NCBI RefSeq assembly: GCF_014117215.1
Contig: NZ_JACGXS010000003.1
Span: 186,001-250,000, forward strand
DNA length: 64,000 nt
Reading direction: 5' to 3'
Origin: Stenotrophomonas tumulicola
GTDB taxonomy: Bacteria; Pseudomonadota; Gammaproteobacteria; Xanthomonadales; Xanthomonadaceae
A model generated the notes under the pieces. That model saw nothing but the letters and a program-made list of their open reading frames with translations, searched no databases and was not told the origin of the DNA. Positions 16,604 through 25,471 of this stretch are shown here, one piece after another. The position numbers were made by a program, and so were the translations under genes. The first letter of the stretch is position 1. Each line of letters starts with the position of its first letter.

Positions 16604-17149
16604 TCAATCCGGCAGGCTCGTCCGCACCCGCGCGTAGCGCAGCAGGTCGTGCAGCTGGCCGCGCTTGTAGACCGCACAGCGCTCCACGCCCTCCTGCACG
16701 AACCCATTCTTTTCCAGCACCCGCGCCGAACCCAGGTTGAAATCGGCAACGGTGGCCTGCACCCGGTACAGCCGCAGGTGGTCCATCACCCAGGGTACGA
16801 ACACGCCCGCAACACGGGTCATGTGACCATTGCCCCAATGGGCCCGCCCCAGCCAATAGCCCAGCTCGGCCCCATGGGCCCGCTCGGCCGTGCCCTGCTG
16901 GGCACCGATGCTGCCGCAGGCGTGGCCGTCGATCTCGATGGCCAGGTTCAGCGTGCCCGGTGCCAGCACCCTGCCGGCGAGGAATGCCTCGCCGTCTGCA
17001 CGCCCATAGGGGAACGGGAACCGGTCGCGCAGGCCGCGCGACACCTGTTCATCATTGGCATGCAGCAACAGGTCGTCCAGGTCCCCGTCACGCCAAGGGC
17101 GGAGCAGGAACCCGTTGCCCTGCAGGCATGGGCCGCCGCCATCAGGCAT
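16604..17149 (-). CDS. GNAT-family N-acetyltransferase (RimJ/RimL type)
   Basis: 181 residues. Start at MPDGGGPCLQ. The sequence follows the RimJ/RimL-like pattern: NGFLLRPWRDGDLDDLLLHA, ELGYWLGRAHWGNGHMTRV (the acetyl-CoA pyrophosphate-loop region) and NLGSARVLEKNGFVQEGVER. Such enzymes acetylate protein N-termini, amino acids or aminoglycoside-like small molecules. The first eight bases overlap the end of the RND permease gene (ATG and TGA within ATGCCTGA), so it is translationally coupled to the pump, which hints at a resistance- or metabolite-related role. No substrate can be read from sequence. Confidence 0.88.
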   Translation of the reverse strand: MPDGGGPCLQGNGFLLRPWRDGDLDDLLLHANDEQVSRGLRDRFPFPYGRADGEAFLAGRVLAPGTLNLAIEIDGHACGSIGAQQGTAERAHGAELGYWLGRAHWGNGHMTRVAGVFVPWVMDHLRLYRVQATVADFNLGSARVLEKNGFVQEGVERCAVYKRGQLHDLLRYARVRTSLPD

Positions 17150-20100
17150 GACCGCCCACCGACGGGGTGTCCTTCTCCTGCTTCTCCAGCTCGCGCGCCA
17201 CCGCTTCGGGCGAACGCGTGAACGGCGCAAGGCGGGCATAGAACGCCGGCACCACGAACAGCGACAGGAAGGTCGACAGGGTGACGCCGAAGATGATCAC
17301 CACGCCGATGGTGCCACGGCTGGCCGAACCCGGGCCGCCGGCCACCACCAGTGGAATGGCACCCACCACGGTGGCGATGGAGGTCATCAGGATCGGCCGC
17401 AGGCGTACCCGCGCCGATTCGATGATCGCCTCGCGCACGCTACGGCCTTCGTCGCGGAGCTGGTTGGCGAACTCGACGATCAGGATGCCATTCTTCGCCG
17501 CCAGGCCGACCAGCATCACGATGCCGATCTGGCTGAACAGGTTCACCGTTCCGCCGCTCACCCACAGCCCGACCAGCGCGCCCAGTACCCCCAGCGGCAC
17601 GGTCAGCATGATCGTCAGCGGGTGGATGAAGCTTTCGAACTGCGCAGCCAGCACCAGGTACACCACCAGCAGCGCCATCGCGAAGGTCAGCAGTACGGCA
17701 CTGCCCGAGCTCTGGTACTCGCGCGATTCGCCCTTCCAGTTGATCTGTGCATGTTGCGGCAGCTCTTCGCGGGCCACTTCCTGCGCCCACGCGATGGCCT
17801 CGCCCAGCGGGTAGCCGGGTGCAAGGCCGGCACTGATGGTGATCGAGCGCAGGCGGTTGAAGCGGTTCAGCGTGCCGGCCTCGGCGACCTCGCTCAGCGT
17901 GACCAGGTTCGACAGCGGCACCAGTTCGCCAGAGCTGGAACGTACCCGGATCGCCGCCAGGTCGGCAGGACTGGCGCGCCCGTCGCGGCCAGCCTGCACC
18001 AGCACGTCGTATTCCTCGCCGTTGTCGACGAAGGTGGTGACGCGACGCGACCCCATCATCGTTTCCAGCGCCGAACCGATTTCGGTGACCGACACGCCCA
18101 GGTCCGCCGCACGCTGGCGATCGATGTTCACCCGCATCTGCGGGCGGGTTTCCTTGTAGTCCGAATCAGCCCCGACCAGGCCCGGATTGTCGGCCATGCG
18201 CAACAACAAGCGGTCGCGCCATTGGGCGATCTCCGCATACTCGGGGCCACCCAGCACGATCTGGAACGGCTGCCCGCCACTGCGTACCAGCCCGCCGCCC
18301 ACCTGGGTACGCACGCGCACCCCGCTGATGGTGTCCAGCTCCTGCTGCAGCTCATTGGCCACGTCAGGCGTGGCCTCGCTGCGCTGGCGCCACGGCTGCA
18401 GGAAGACACTGATGCGACCGGTGTGCATTTCCTCGCTGGAACCCCAGCCACCGGGGATGCGCGGGTTGGCGCGGATGATCGATCTGTCATCGCCGACATG
18501 GCGCGCGACGATCGCTTCCACCTGCTGCACCTGGCCGACCGTGTAATCGAAACCGGCACCTTCCGGCCCGTCGATCATGATCTGGAACGAACCGCGATCC
18601 TCGGCCGGGGCCAGTTCGGAAGGCAGGTACCTGATCAGCAGCCAGCTCGCCACCAGCGCTGCCGCCATCACCAGCAGGTAGATCCAGGTGCGGTCGACAT
18701 GCCGCTCCAGCACGTGGCCATAGCCGTTGGCGAGCTTCTCCAGGTTACGGTTGATCAGGCCATACAGGCCGCGCGGTGCGCGCCCGGTATGTGGCTTGAG
18801 CAGCTTGGAGGCCATCATCGGGGTCAGGGTGAGGGCGACGAAGGCCGACAATGCCACCGCCGCGGCCAGCGCCACCGCCAGTTCCCGGAACAACCGCCCG
18901 GTATTGCCCTCCAGGAAACCGACCGGCAGGAACACCGCCACCAGCACGGCCGTGGTGGCGATCACCGCGAACGCCACCTGCGCGGTGCCGCGCTTGGACG
19001 CCACCAGCGGCGGCTCGCCCAGGTCGATGCGACGCTGCACGTTCTCCACCACCACGATGGCATCATCCACCACCAGGCCGATGCACAGCACCAGGGCCAG
19101 CAGGGTCAGCAGGTTGATCGAGAAATCGAAGGCATACAGGGCGATGAACGCCGCCACCAGGCATACCGGCACCGTCACGGCGGGAATCAACGCAGCACGG
19201 AAACTGCCCAGGAACAGCCAGATCACCACCAGCACCAGCAGCATCGCTTCCACCAGCGTGGCATACACCCGGTCCACCGCTGCTTCGATGAAAGTGGTGT
19301 TGTCGAAGCCGACGAATATCCGCGTGCCTTCGGGCAGCGACTGTGCGACGCGCTCGGCTTCGGCACGTGCAGCACGCGCCACGTCCAGCGAGTTGGCCGT
19401 GGAGGTCTTCACGATGCCCAGGCCGATGCCGGGCTCGCTGTTGCTGCGGTAGTAAGCGCGCCGTTCAGCCGAGGCCAGCTCGATCTTCGCCACGTCGCCC
19501 AGGCGCACCACGTAACCGTCATTGCCCTTGCCCAGCGGAATGGTGGCGAAGTCTTCCGGCTTTACGTAGTTGCGCTCGACGCGCAGGGTGAAATCGCGGT
19601 CGGCCGATTCGATGCGCCCGGCCGGCAGCTCCACGTTCTCGTTGCGCAGCGCGGTTTCCACGTCGCCGGTGGTCAGCCCGCGTGCCGCCAGCTGGTCGCG
19701 TTCCAGCCAGACCCGCATCGCATAGCGCTGGCGGCCGCCGATCCGCACCTGCGCCACGCCATCCAGGCTGGAAAAGCGGTCGACCACGTAGCGGTCGGCG
19801 TAGTCGCTCAGCTCCAGCGTGTCCATGGTCGAGGACACCATGTTGAACCAGATGATCGGGTCGGCATCGCTTTCGACCTTTGCGATTTCCGGCGGGCGCG
19901 CTTCCTCTGGCATGCGGTCGGCAACACGGCTGACCGCATCGCGCACGTCATTGGCAGCTGCCTCGATGTCGCGATTGGAGGTGAACTCGATGCTGACCTG
20001 CGAACGCCCGTTGGAGCTGCGCGCGTTGATGGTGTCGATGCCTTCAATGCCGGCAAGCGCGTCTTCGAGCACCTGGGTGATGCGGCTTTCGATGACCGCC

Positions 20101-20267
20101 GCCGACGCGCCGGTGTAATCGACCGATACCGAAACGATCGGCGGGTCGATGGCCGGCAACTCACGCAGCGTCAACCGGGTGAACGACATCACGCCCAGGA
20201 CGATGAGCAGCAGGCTCATCACCACGGCGAATACCGGCCGCTGGATGGAGACGTTCGAAAGTTTCAT
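17142..20267 (-). CDS. RND (HAE1-type) efflux permease
   Basis: 1041 residues, the typical AcrB/MexF length. The N-terminus MKLSNVSIQRPVFAVVMS, two large periplasmic porter regions and the proton-relay motif GLVVDDAIVVVENVQRR (Asp pair about residue 400) are present, with the second repeat ending TFLSLFVVPAFYARLAP. It is an inner-membrane proton/drug antiporter that works with the membrane-fusion protein encoded just upstream; their genes overlap by one base (TGATG). No outer-membrane factor gene is adjacent, so it must borrow a TolC-like protein. S. maltophilia has several two-gene pumps of this kind; I could not decide which Sme system it matches. Confidence 0.94.
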   Translation of the reverse strand: MKLSNVSIQRPVFAVVMSLLLIVLGVMSFTRLTLRELPAIDPPIVSVSVDYTGASAAVIESRITQVLEDALAGIEGIDTINARSSNGRSQVSIEFTSNRDIEAAANDVRDAVSRVADRMPEEARPPEIAKVESDADPIIWFNMVSSTMDTLELSDYADRYVVDRFSSLDGVAQVRIGGRQRYAMRVWLERDQLAARGLTTGDVETALRNENVELPAGRIESADRDFTLRVERNYVKPEDFATIPLGKGNDGYVVRLGDVAKIELASAERRAYYRSNSEPGIGLGIVKTSTANSLDVARAARAEAERVAQSLPEGTRIFVGFDNTTFIEAAVDRVYATLVEAMLLVLVVIWLFLGSFRAALIPAVTVPVCLVAAFIALYAFDFSINLLTLLALVLCIGLVVDDAIVVVENVQRRIDLGEPPLVASKRGTAQVAFAVIATTAVLVAVFLPVGFLEGNTGRLFRELAVALAAAVALSAFVALTLTPMMASKLLKPHTGRAPRGLYGLINRNLEKLANGYGHVLERHVDRTWIYLLVMAAALVASWLLIRYLPSELAPAEDRGSFQIMIDGPEGAGFDYTVGQVQQVEAIVARHVGDDRSIIRANPRIPGGWGSSEEMHTGRISVFLQPWRQRSEATPDVANELQQELDTISGVRVRTQVGGGLVRSGGQPFQIVLGGPEYAEIAQWRDRLLLRMADNPGLVGADSDYKETRPQMRVNIDRQRAADLGVSVTEIGSALETMMGSRRVTTFVDNGEEYDVLVQAGRDGRASPADLAAIRVRSSSGELVPLSNLVTLSEVAEAGTLNRFNRLRSITISAGLAPGYPLGEAIAWAQEVAREELPQHAQINWKGESREYQSSGSAVLLTFAMALLVVYLVLAAQFESFIHPLTIMLTVPLGVLGALVGLWVSGGTVNLFSQIGIVMLVGLAAKNGILIVEFANQLRDEGRSVREAIIESARVRLRPILMTSIATVVGAIPLVVAGGPGSASRGTIGVVIIFGVTLSTFLSLFVVPAFYARLAPFTRSPEAVARELEKQEKDTPSVGGHA

Positions 20268-21406
20268 CAGCCGCGACCTGCGTCAGGAAGGGCCGCCGCC
20301 GGTGCCGCCGGAGGTTCCGGCACGGCCGGCGGTGGTGGCAGTTTTTCCGGTTCCGGCGCTTCCACCGGCGCAACGGGGCGCGCGTCTACCTTCAGCCCGG
20401 GGCGCAGCTTGCCGGTGCCGTCGACGACGATGCGTTCACCGGCCTTGATGCCCTGCTTCAGCTCCACCACGCCGGCACGCCGTGCGCCGGACACCACGTC
20501 CACGCGCTCCACCGTGCTGTCCGCCTTGAGGCGGTAGACGAACGTATCGCGGCCGACCTGCACGACGGCGATCTCCGGCACCACCAGCGCCTGGCGGGAT
20601 GGACGGAAGATCCGTACTTCCAGCAGCATGCCCGGACGCAGCGCATGGTCGCCATTGGCGAAATCAGCGCGCACGGTCACCGCGCGCGTGGCCGGATCGA
20701 TGCGCGCATCAACGGTGGTGACCTCACCCTCGAACGTACGGCCCGGCCAGGCCACGCTGGTGGCTTCGACCTTGTTGCCGTTGGCCAGCGATGCCAGTTC
20801 GGCCTCGGGGACCTGGAAGTCCACGTGCATGCGTTCGATGTCGTCCAGCGTGGCGATGGGCGTGGTGGGCGTGACCAGCGACCCCGGGCTGACCTGGCGG
20901 ATACCCAGTACGCCGGAGAACGGCGCGCGCACGTTGCGGTCGCCTATCTCCGACTGCATCTCGGCCACACGGGCCTCGGCCGTATCGCGGATGGCCTTCT
21001 GCGTATCCAGCGTGGAGCTGGCGACCAGTTGCTGCTGCGCCAGTTCGCGTTGGCGACGGTACAACTGGTCGGCTTCGGCGAACGTGGCCTGGGCCTGGGT
21101 GAGCGCGGCCTGCTGGGCAAGCCCACGCAGGGTCACCAGCGGCGCACCGGCACGCACCTGCTGGCCACTGTCGAAGTGCACCTGCTCGATGATTTCGCTG
21201 ACCTTGGCGGTGATGGTGACCGACTCACGCGCCTTGGCCGTACCCAGCGCCTGCAACGTATCGCTCCACGCGGACGGCTCGACGACCTGCGCGGTGACCG
21301 GTACATCGGCGCCCTGGCCACGCGCGGCCTCCGGTTCAGCCTTGCACCCAGCCAGGAGAAACAGGGCCAGTCCTGCGACCGTGCCCGCTGCGATACGTCC
21401 CAACAT
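20267..21406 (-). CDS. RND membrane-fusion (periplasmic adaptor) lipoprotein
   Basis: 379 residues from MLGRIAAGTVAGLAL, with lipobox LAGC (lipid-modified Cys about residue 21). Order of parts: barrel-sandwich strands (VTITAKVSEIIEQVHFDSGQ), an alpha-helical hairpin rich in Gln and Ala (QAALTQAQATFAEADQLYRR), the return lipoyl segment RAPFSGVLGIRQVSPG, and a beta-barrel region. The tail is unusually Pro/Ala-rich (about residues 350-379, PPPPAVPEPPAAPAAA). It links the inner-membrane pump to an outer-membrane channel. An upstream in-frame ATG at 21427 is less likely because GGCGGGATC fits the chosen start better. Confidence 0.92.
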   Translation of the reverse strand: MLGRIAAGTVAGLALFLLAGCKAEPEAARGQGADVPVTAQVVEPSAWSDTLQALGTAKARESVTITAKVSEIIEQVHFDSGQQVRAGAPLVTLRGLAQQAALTQAQATFAEADQLYRRQRELAQQQLVASSTLDTQKAIRDTAEARVAEMQSEIGDRNVRAPFSGVLGIRQVSPGSLVTPTTPIATLDDIERMHVDFQVPEAELASLANGNKVEATSVAWPGRTFEGEVTTVDARIDPATRAVTVRADFANGDHALRPGMLLEVRIFRPSRQALVVPEIAVVQVGRDTFVYRLKADSTVERVDVVSGARRAGVVELKQGIKAGERIVVDGTGKLRPGLKVDARPVAPVEAPEPEKLPPPPAVPEPPAAPAAALPDAGRG

Positions 21407-21477
21407 GTAAGATCCCGCCTTCTGCATGACCGGCGAGTGTAGGGCCGCTGATGCGAAGGCCGTATGTGCCAAGCGTT

Positions 21478-21506
21478 TACCACCGCAGGACAAGCCTGCG
21501 GTGGTA
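21478..21506. repeat. Perfect 12-bp-arm palindrome ending in GTAG
   Basis: TACCACCGCAGG and CCTGCGGTGGTA flank a five-base loop, and the right arm continues into GTAG. It lies between the TonB receptor stop and the adaptor gene start. A SMAG variant or a terminator are both possible. Confidence 0.6.
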
Positions 21507-21617
21507 GCCGGAACCCTTTCCGTGCAAGGGATTGCGCGGCGGTATCGCCATGTGTCGACATGTGTCGGCGTGGACCGCGGCGCAGGATGCGTCGCGCCGG
21601 CGCCCGGCCGCGCAGGC

Positions 21618-23690
21618 TCAGTACCGGTAATTCACCTTCATCCACACCGTCCGGCCCGGCTCGTTGATGCGTACCGGGTCGGCAGGGAAGCCGAAATCGG
21701 CGCTGCCCGCCAGGTTCAGGTGTTCGCTGTAGGTGCGGTCAAACAGGTTGTCCACGCCCAGGCTGGCCTGCAGCAACGGCGTGAAACGATACGCCGCGTT
21801 CAGTGCCAGCGTGGCAAAGCCCGCACTGGGCCCCAGGTCCTGGGCCACCACGTTGCCCTGCCCTGCGGCCACGCGGTGCTGGTGGGTAACCGCGCGCAGC
21901 AGCGCCCCGGCACTCCAGCGTTCGCCTTGCCAGTCCGCGCTGATGCGGGCTTCCAACGGCGGCATCTGCGGCAACGGGCGGTCATCGGCACGGTTTTCGC
22001 CCCAGGCGTAGGCCAGCGTCCCACCCAGCGCCCACTGGTCATCCAGTTGCAGTTGCAGCCCTGCTTCGGCGCCGGCGATGCGCGCATCCACGTTGGTCGC
22101 CTGGCTGCTGCTGCCCATCATGCCGCCGCTGCGGTAGGTAAACAGGATGTAGTCGTCGATACGGCCGGCATAGGCGGACACCCAGGCCTTCACCCACGCG
22201 GTGCGGTACTGCAGGCCGAGATCCAGCTGGGTGGTGCGCTCGGGCTGGATCCCGGCGAAGGCATTGACCGAACCGACCGGCCCCACGTCCGGGGAGAACA
22301 GTTCCCAGTAATCCGGCATGCGCTCGCTGTGGCCCAGTCCCGCATAGACCTCCAGGCCATCGCGCAGGTCCCGCTCCCAGCGCAGGAAACCACTGCCCAG
22401 CCATTCGCGCCGCTGCGCGCCGAAGGTCGGGTTGGGCATCGCCATCATGCCGCCGCTTTGTCGGCGATGATCATCGGCCTGTGCACGGTCCAGCCGCAGG
22501 CCACCGATCCAGCGCTGCCTGGTATCCACGCCCACGGTAAGTTCGCTGAAGACGCCCTGGCGACGGAACTGTGCGTCGCTGGTCTTCGGCAGTTGCTGGT
22601 AGGTGCCCCGCCCCATCGCACTGCGCCCGCGGTGACGCGAATCATCAGCATCCACGCCGGCCACCAGGCCCACGCCCTGCCATTGCCATTCACTGCTGAT
22701 GCGGCCGCCACGGGTGCGTCGGTCGACATTGGATGCCATCGGCATCGGCATGCTGCTGGAAGGGTTGGGCGTGCGCAGCGTGTAGTTGTCCATCACGTGG
22801 TCGGCCTCGTTGTAATACACGTTGGCCTGCAACGTGTCCCATGCGCCGGGCAGGTTGTGCTTTTCGAAGCGTGCGGCGTAGCTGGTGCGTTCGAACGCGG
22901 CACCGTCCATGCCGCGCCCTGCATACCGTGCGATGGCATCACCGGCCCCCGCCGATACCTCCAGCAGCGTATCGGCGTCCGGGGTCCAGCCCACGGCCAC
23001 GTCGCCATTCCATTTGCGCCACTTCGATGGCACGACCTGCCCGTCACCGTCCTTGTAATCGTCGGCTTCGGAGCGGTTGCCACTGGCACGCACGTAGAAG
23101 TCGGGCGTGCCGGCGGTGAGGTCCAGCACTTGGTCATTGCGGTTGCGTGAACCGACCAGCACGCTGCCTCCGGCACGCACGCCGGGCGCGTCGAAACGCG
23201 GCGTATCGCGTTCGAAGCGCACCGTACCGGCCGATGCACCTGCCCCCCAGCGGACGCTTTGCGGCCCCTTGATGATGGTCAAGCGGTCATAGGTTTCCGG
23301 CGCGATGTAGGAAAGGGGGTTGTCCATCCGTGACGGGCAGGCACCGATCAGGTTGCCATCGTTGCTGAGGATGTTCAGGCGCGAGCCGAACATGCCGCGC
23401 AACACCGGGTCGCCGTTGGTGCCGCCATTACGGACGGTGGAAAAGCCGGGAACGGTCTTCAGGTAATCGGCACCGTCGCTGGCTGGCACCGGCTGCCGCG
23501 GAAGACGCGGATCGGTCACCCAAAGCAATGGCGAGACGGGGGCGCTGGCGGTGACCACCAGCGGATCCAGGGTGATGGCGGGGTCGCCATGCTGGTGTTC
23601 GTCGGCCTGGGCAGCCAGGCTGGCCATGGCCAGTGCAAGGCATGCCGACAGGCGCGGCTGTGCGCCCGCCATGCGGGAACGGGTCATCAT
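21618..23690 (-). CDS. TonB-dependent copper receptor (OprC/NosA type)
   Basis: 690 residues. After a signal peptide (LSACLALAMASLAAQA) comes a short His-containing leader DEHQHGDP and the plug domain. In the plug, the stretch ACPSRMDNPLSYIAPETYD and then LTIIKGPQSVRWGAGASAG matches the TonB-dependent copper receptor family. The rest is a barrel ending in Tyr (WMKVNYRY). Met-rich loops (SSSMPMPMAS, SGGMMAMPNP, SGGMMGSSSQ) fit a copper-handling outer-membrane protein. GGAG lies about 12 bases before the ATG. The upstream gene on the same strand encodes a His-rich DUF2946 protein, a common partner. Confidence 0.88.
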   Translation of the reverse strand: MMTRSRMAGAQPRLSACLALAMASLAAQADEHQHGDPAITLDPLVVTASAPVSPLLWVTDPRLPRQPVPASDGADYLKTVPGFSTVRNGGTNGDPVLRGMFGSRLNILSNDGNLIGACPSRMDNPLSYIAPETYDRLTIIKGPQSVRWGAGASAGTVRFERDTPRFDAPGVRAGGSVLVGSRNRNDQVLDLTAGTPDFYVRASGNRSEADDYKDGDGQVVPSKWRKWNGDVAVGWTPDADTLLEVSAGAGDAIARYAGRGMDGAAFERTSYAARFEKHNLPGAWDTLQANVYYNEADHVMDNYTLRTPNPSSSMPMPMASNVDRRTRGGRISSEWQWQGVGLVAGVDADDSRHRGRSAMGRGTYQQLPKTSDAQFRRQGVFSELTVGVDTRQRWIGGLRLDRAQADDHRRQSGGMMAMPNPTFGAQRREWLGSGFLRWERDLRDGLEVYAGLGHSERMPDYWELFSPDVGPVGSVNAFAGIQPERTTQLDLGLQYRTAWVKAWVSAYAGRIDDYILFTYRSGGMMGSSSQATNVDARIAGAEAGLQLQLDDQWALGGTLAYAWGENRADDRPLPQMPPLEARISADWQGERWSAGALLRAVTHQHRVAAGQGNVVAQDLGPSAGFATLALNAAYRFTPLLQASLGVDNLFDRTYSEHLNLAGSADFGFPADPVRINEPGRTVWMKVNYRY

Positions 23691-23758
23691 GGGTGAATCT
23701 CCAAAGTACGCGTGCGCGCACGCCGCCGTCGCAGGCGTCGCGCGCTTGGATAGTGGAA

Positions 23759-24217
23759 TCAGCGGACTTCGAAACGCTTCGGAGGACCACGCACGGCATG
23801 GGCCGGCCAACGTCGTGCGACCAGTCGCAGTGGCGACGGTGCGCCAGCGGGAACCACACGCCAGTGCAGTGCGGGCACCAGCACCAGGGCGGCGGCCAGC
23901 CACGGCAGCAGCCGCGCCGACAGCACGCAGTATTCGCAGGCCTCGCCATGCAGGGCATGCGGGTCGGCGGGGACCTTCGGCGTACTGTCCGGCGCAGGTG
24001 CCGGCGTGGCATGGCCTGCATGCGCGTGGTGCGCGTGCTGTGCATCAGGCCGCTCCATGGCATGGCCTGCATGGCCTGCGGCAGGCTGCGCGGCATGCGC
24101 CGCGTGCGCGCCCTGATCCTGCAGTACCCGGCTTGCCAGGGGCGCAAGCAGCATCAGCAGCGTCGCCAGCAGGGCGAGCCGGATCATGGAACGATGCAGG
24201 CGCAGGGAGCGGATCAC
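23759..24217 (-). CDS. DUF2946 family membrane protein, His-rich
   Basis: About 152 residues from a GTG (an in-frame ATG at 24187 is the alternative). An N-terminal helix (LALLATLLMLLAPLASRVL) is followed by a loop with at least a dozen His, largely in AHAAH, HAGHAM and QHAHHAHAGH clusters. The DUF2946 signature HGEACEYC precedes a second helix (LLPWLAAALVLVPALHW). Family members sit beside copper receptors and are thought to take part in copper handling. The His clusters and CEYC are plausible metal ligands. It ends 68 bases before the receptor gene and is probably in one operon with it. Confidence 0.78.
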   Translation of the reverse strand: MIRSLRLHRSMIRLALLATLLMLLAPLASRVLQDQGAHAAHAAQPAAGHAGHAMERPDAQHAHHAHAGHATPAPAPDSTPKVPADPHALHGEACEYCVLSARLLPWLAAALVLVPALHWRVVPAGAPSPLRLVARRWPAHAVRGPPKRFEVR

Positions 24218-24282
24218 CGGCCCAGTGTAGGAGCAGGTGCCGGGTTTGCCCGTGCGACGTACCGTCGCAGGGCCACGCAGGC

Positions 24283-25266
24283 TCAGGAGGTGATGGTCTG
24301 GGTCAATGATTCCCACGTGGGCGGCAACGGCCATGCCGCCGCCTGGTTGCCTTCCAGCACGCGGCGCAGGTCGCGCGGATCAATCTGCGGGGCCAGCACG
24401 TGCACCAGTTCCAGCGCGTAATCACGCAGCACGCGGTCACGCGGCAACACCGCCCAGGCGATGCACTCGGCGATCGGCTCCGGTGCCACCCAGGCGCGCA
24501 GGTCATGGTCGGCGGCGCTGACCGCCATCTCCGCCAGCAGGCCTACGCCTACCCCGCTGCGCACGTAGGTCTTGATCAGATCGGCGTCCAGCGCGGTCAG
24601 TGCGATATCCGGCGTCAGCCCCGAACCGGCGAACGCCCGCTGCAATGACGAACCGGCACGGGTGGACGATTCATAGCTGACCAGCGGCTGGGTGGACAGC
24701 GCAGCCAGGTCCGGTGCACGCCCGGCACGGTCAAGCGGATGCCCCTTGGGCACCAGCACCAGGCGCCGCCACCGGTACAGCGGCACGGCGATCCCCGCCG
24801 TGGGCTCGCTCCCTGCGGTACTGATGATCGCGATGTCCGCATCCCCCTGGCTGAGCAGGTCCAGCGCATCGCTTTCAGCAGCCTGCTGCAGGTGCACGCT
24901 GACCTGCGGGTAGGCCTGCTTGATCCGCGCCACCGCTGGCGGCAGCACGAACCGCGCCTGGGTGTGGGTGGTGGTCAGCACCAGTTGCCCCTGGCTTTCG
25001 CGGCGCTGGTTGGCCGCATAGGTGCGGATGTTGTTGGCCTCGGCCAGCACCCCGCGTGCACGGCTGATGACCTCCACGCCCGCCGGGGTCACCGATTCCA
25101 GGCTGCGGCCGCGGCGCACGAACAACAGGAATCCAAGCTCGTCCTCCAGCTGCTTGAGCTGCTTGGACAGGCCGGGCTGGGTGGCGTGCACGCGCGAGGC
25201 AGCCAGAGTGATGTTCAACTCGGCGTCGGCGATCGCCACCAGGTAGCGGAGCTGGGTCAGCGTCAT
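24283..25266 (-). CDS. cysB: CysB-type LysR transcriptional regulator
   Basis: 327 residues, the CysB length. The N-terminal winged helix-turn-helix (MTLTQLRYLVAIADAELNIT, then HATQPGLSKQLKQLEDELG) is followed by the effector-binding domain with LVLTTTHTQARFVLPP, close to CysB/Cbl, whose ligand is O-acetylserine or N-acetylserine (sulfate for Cbl). It is divergent from cysK across a 205-bp A/T-rich region, the classic layout for control of cysteine synthesis. The assignment to CysB rather than Cbl rests on the cysK neighbour. Confidence 0.85.
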   Translation of the reverse strand: MTLTQLRYLVAIADAELNITLAASRVHATQPGLSKQLKQLEDELGFLLFVRRGRSLESVTPAGVEVISRARGVLAEANNIRTYAANQRRESQGQLVLTTTHTQARFVLPPAVARIKQAYPQVSVHLQQAAESDALDLLSQGDADIAIISTAGSEPTAGIAVPLYRWRRLVLVPKGHPLDRAGRAPDLAALSTQPLVSYESSTRAGSSLQRAFAGSGLTPDIALTALDADLIKTYVRSGVGVGLLAEMAVSAADHDLRAWVAPEPIAECIAWAVLPRDRVLRDYALELVHVLAPQIDPRDLRRVLEGNQAAAWPLPPTWESLTQTITS

Positions 25267-25471
25267 GTCGGACCGGGGCTGGACGGGGAAGGGGCATTCC
25301 ACTCTAGGTCAAATACCGTCACCAGCTTATAACCAAACGTTGTTTAAGAAAGGTATCTGGTCATTTCCTGCTGTCATATGGCAGCGCTACGGTCAGCCGG
25401 TCAGGGCGGATGGCCGCGACCACCGCCTTCCTTTCCTCCGCGTCCCGCGCGGCATAGCCCCGGAGTGCCCC
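25267..25471. promoter_or_regulatory. Divergent cysB-cysK control region
   Basis: The segment around 25308-25380 is markedly A/T-rich, with TTATAACCAAACGTTGTTTA at 25328-25347. CysB sites are long, degenerate and A/T-rich, so this is the natural place for one, but no exact site or -35/-10 pair is assigned. CGGAG seven bases before the cysK ATG serves as its ribosome binding site. Confidence 0.45.

Noticed and set aside
17055..20537. Very long open frame on the plus strand opposite the RND permease gene
   Set aside because: It is the antisense shadow of a gene with strong G/C third-position bias. It has His/Arg/Gln-rich low-complexity composition, no domain and no ribosome binding site; the RND protein on the other strand is unambiguous.
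17142..21406. Assigning a specific Sme pump name to either RND operon
   Set aside because: Two-gene pumps without an outer-membrane factor occur several times in S. maltophilia; motif reading cannot separate them.
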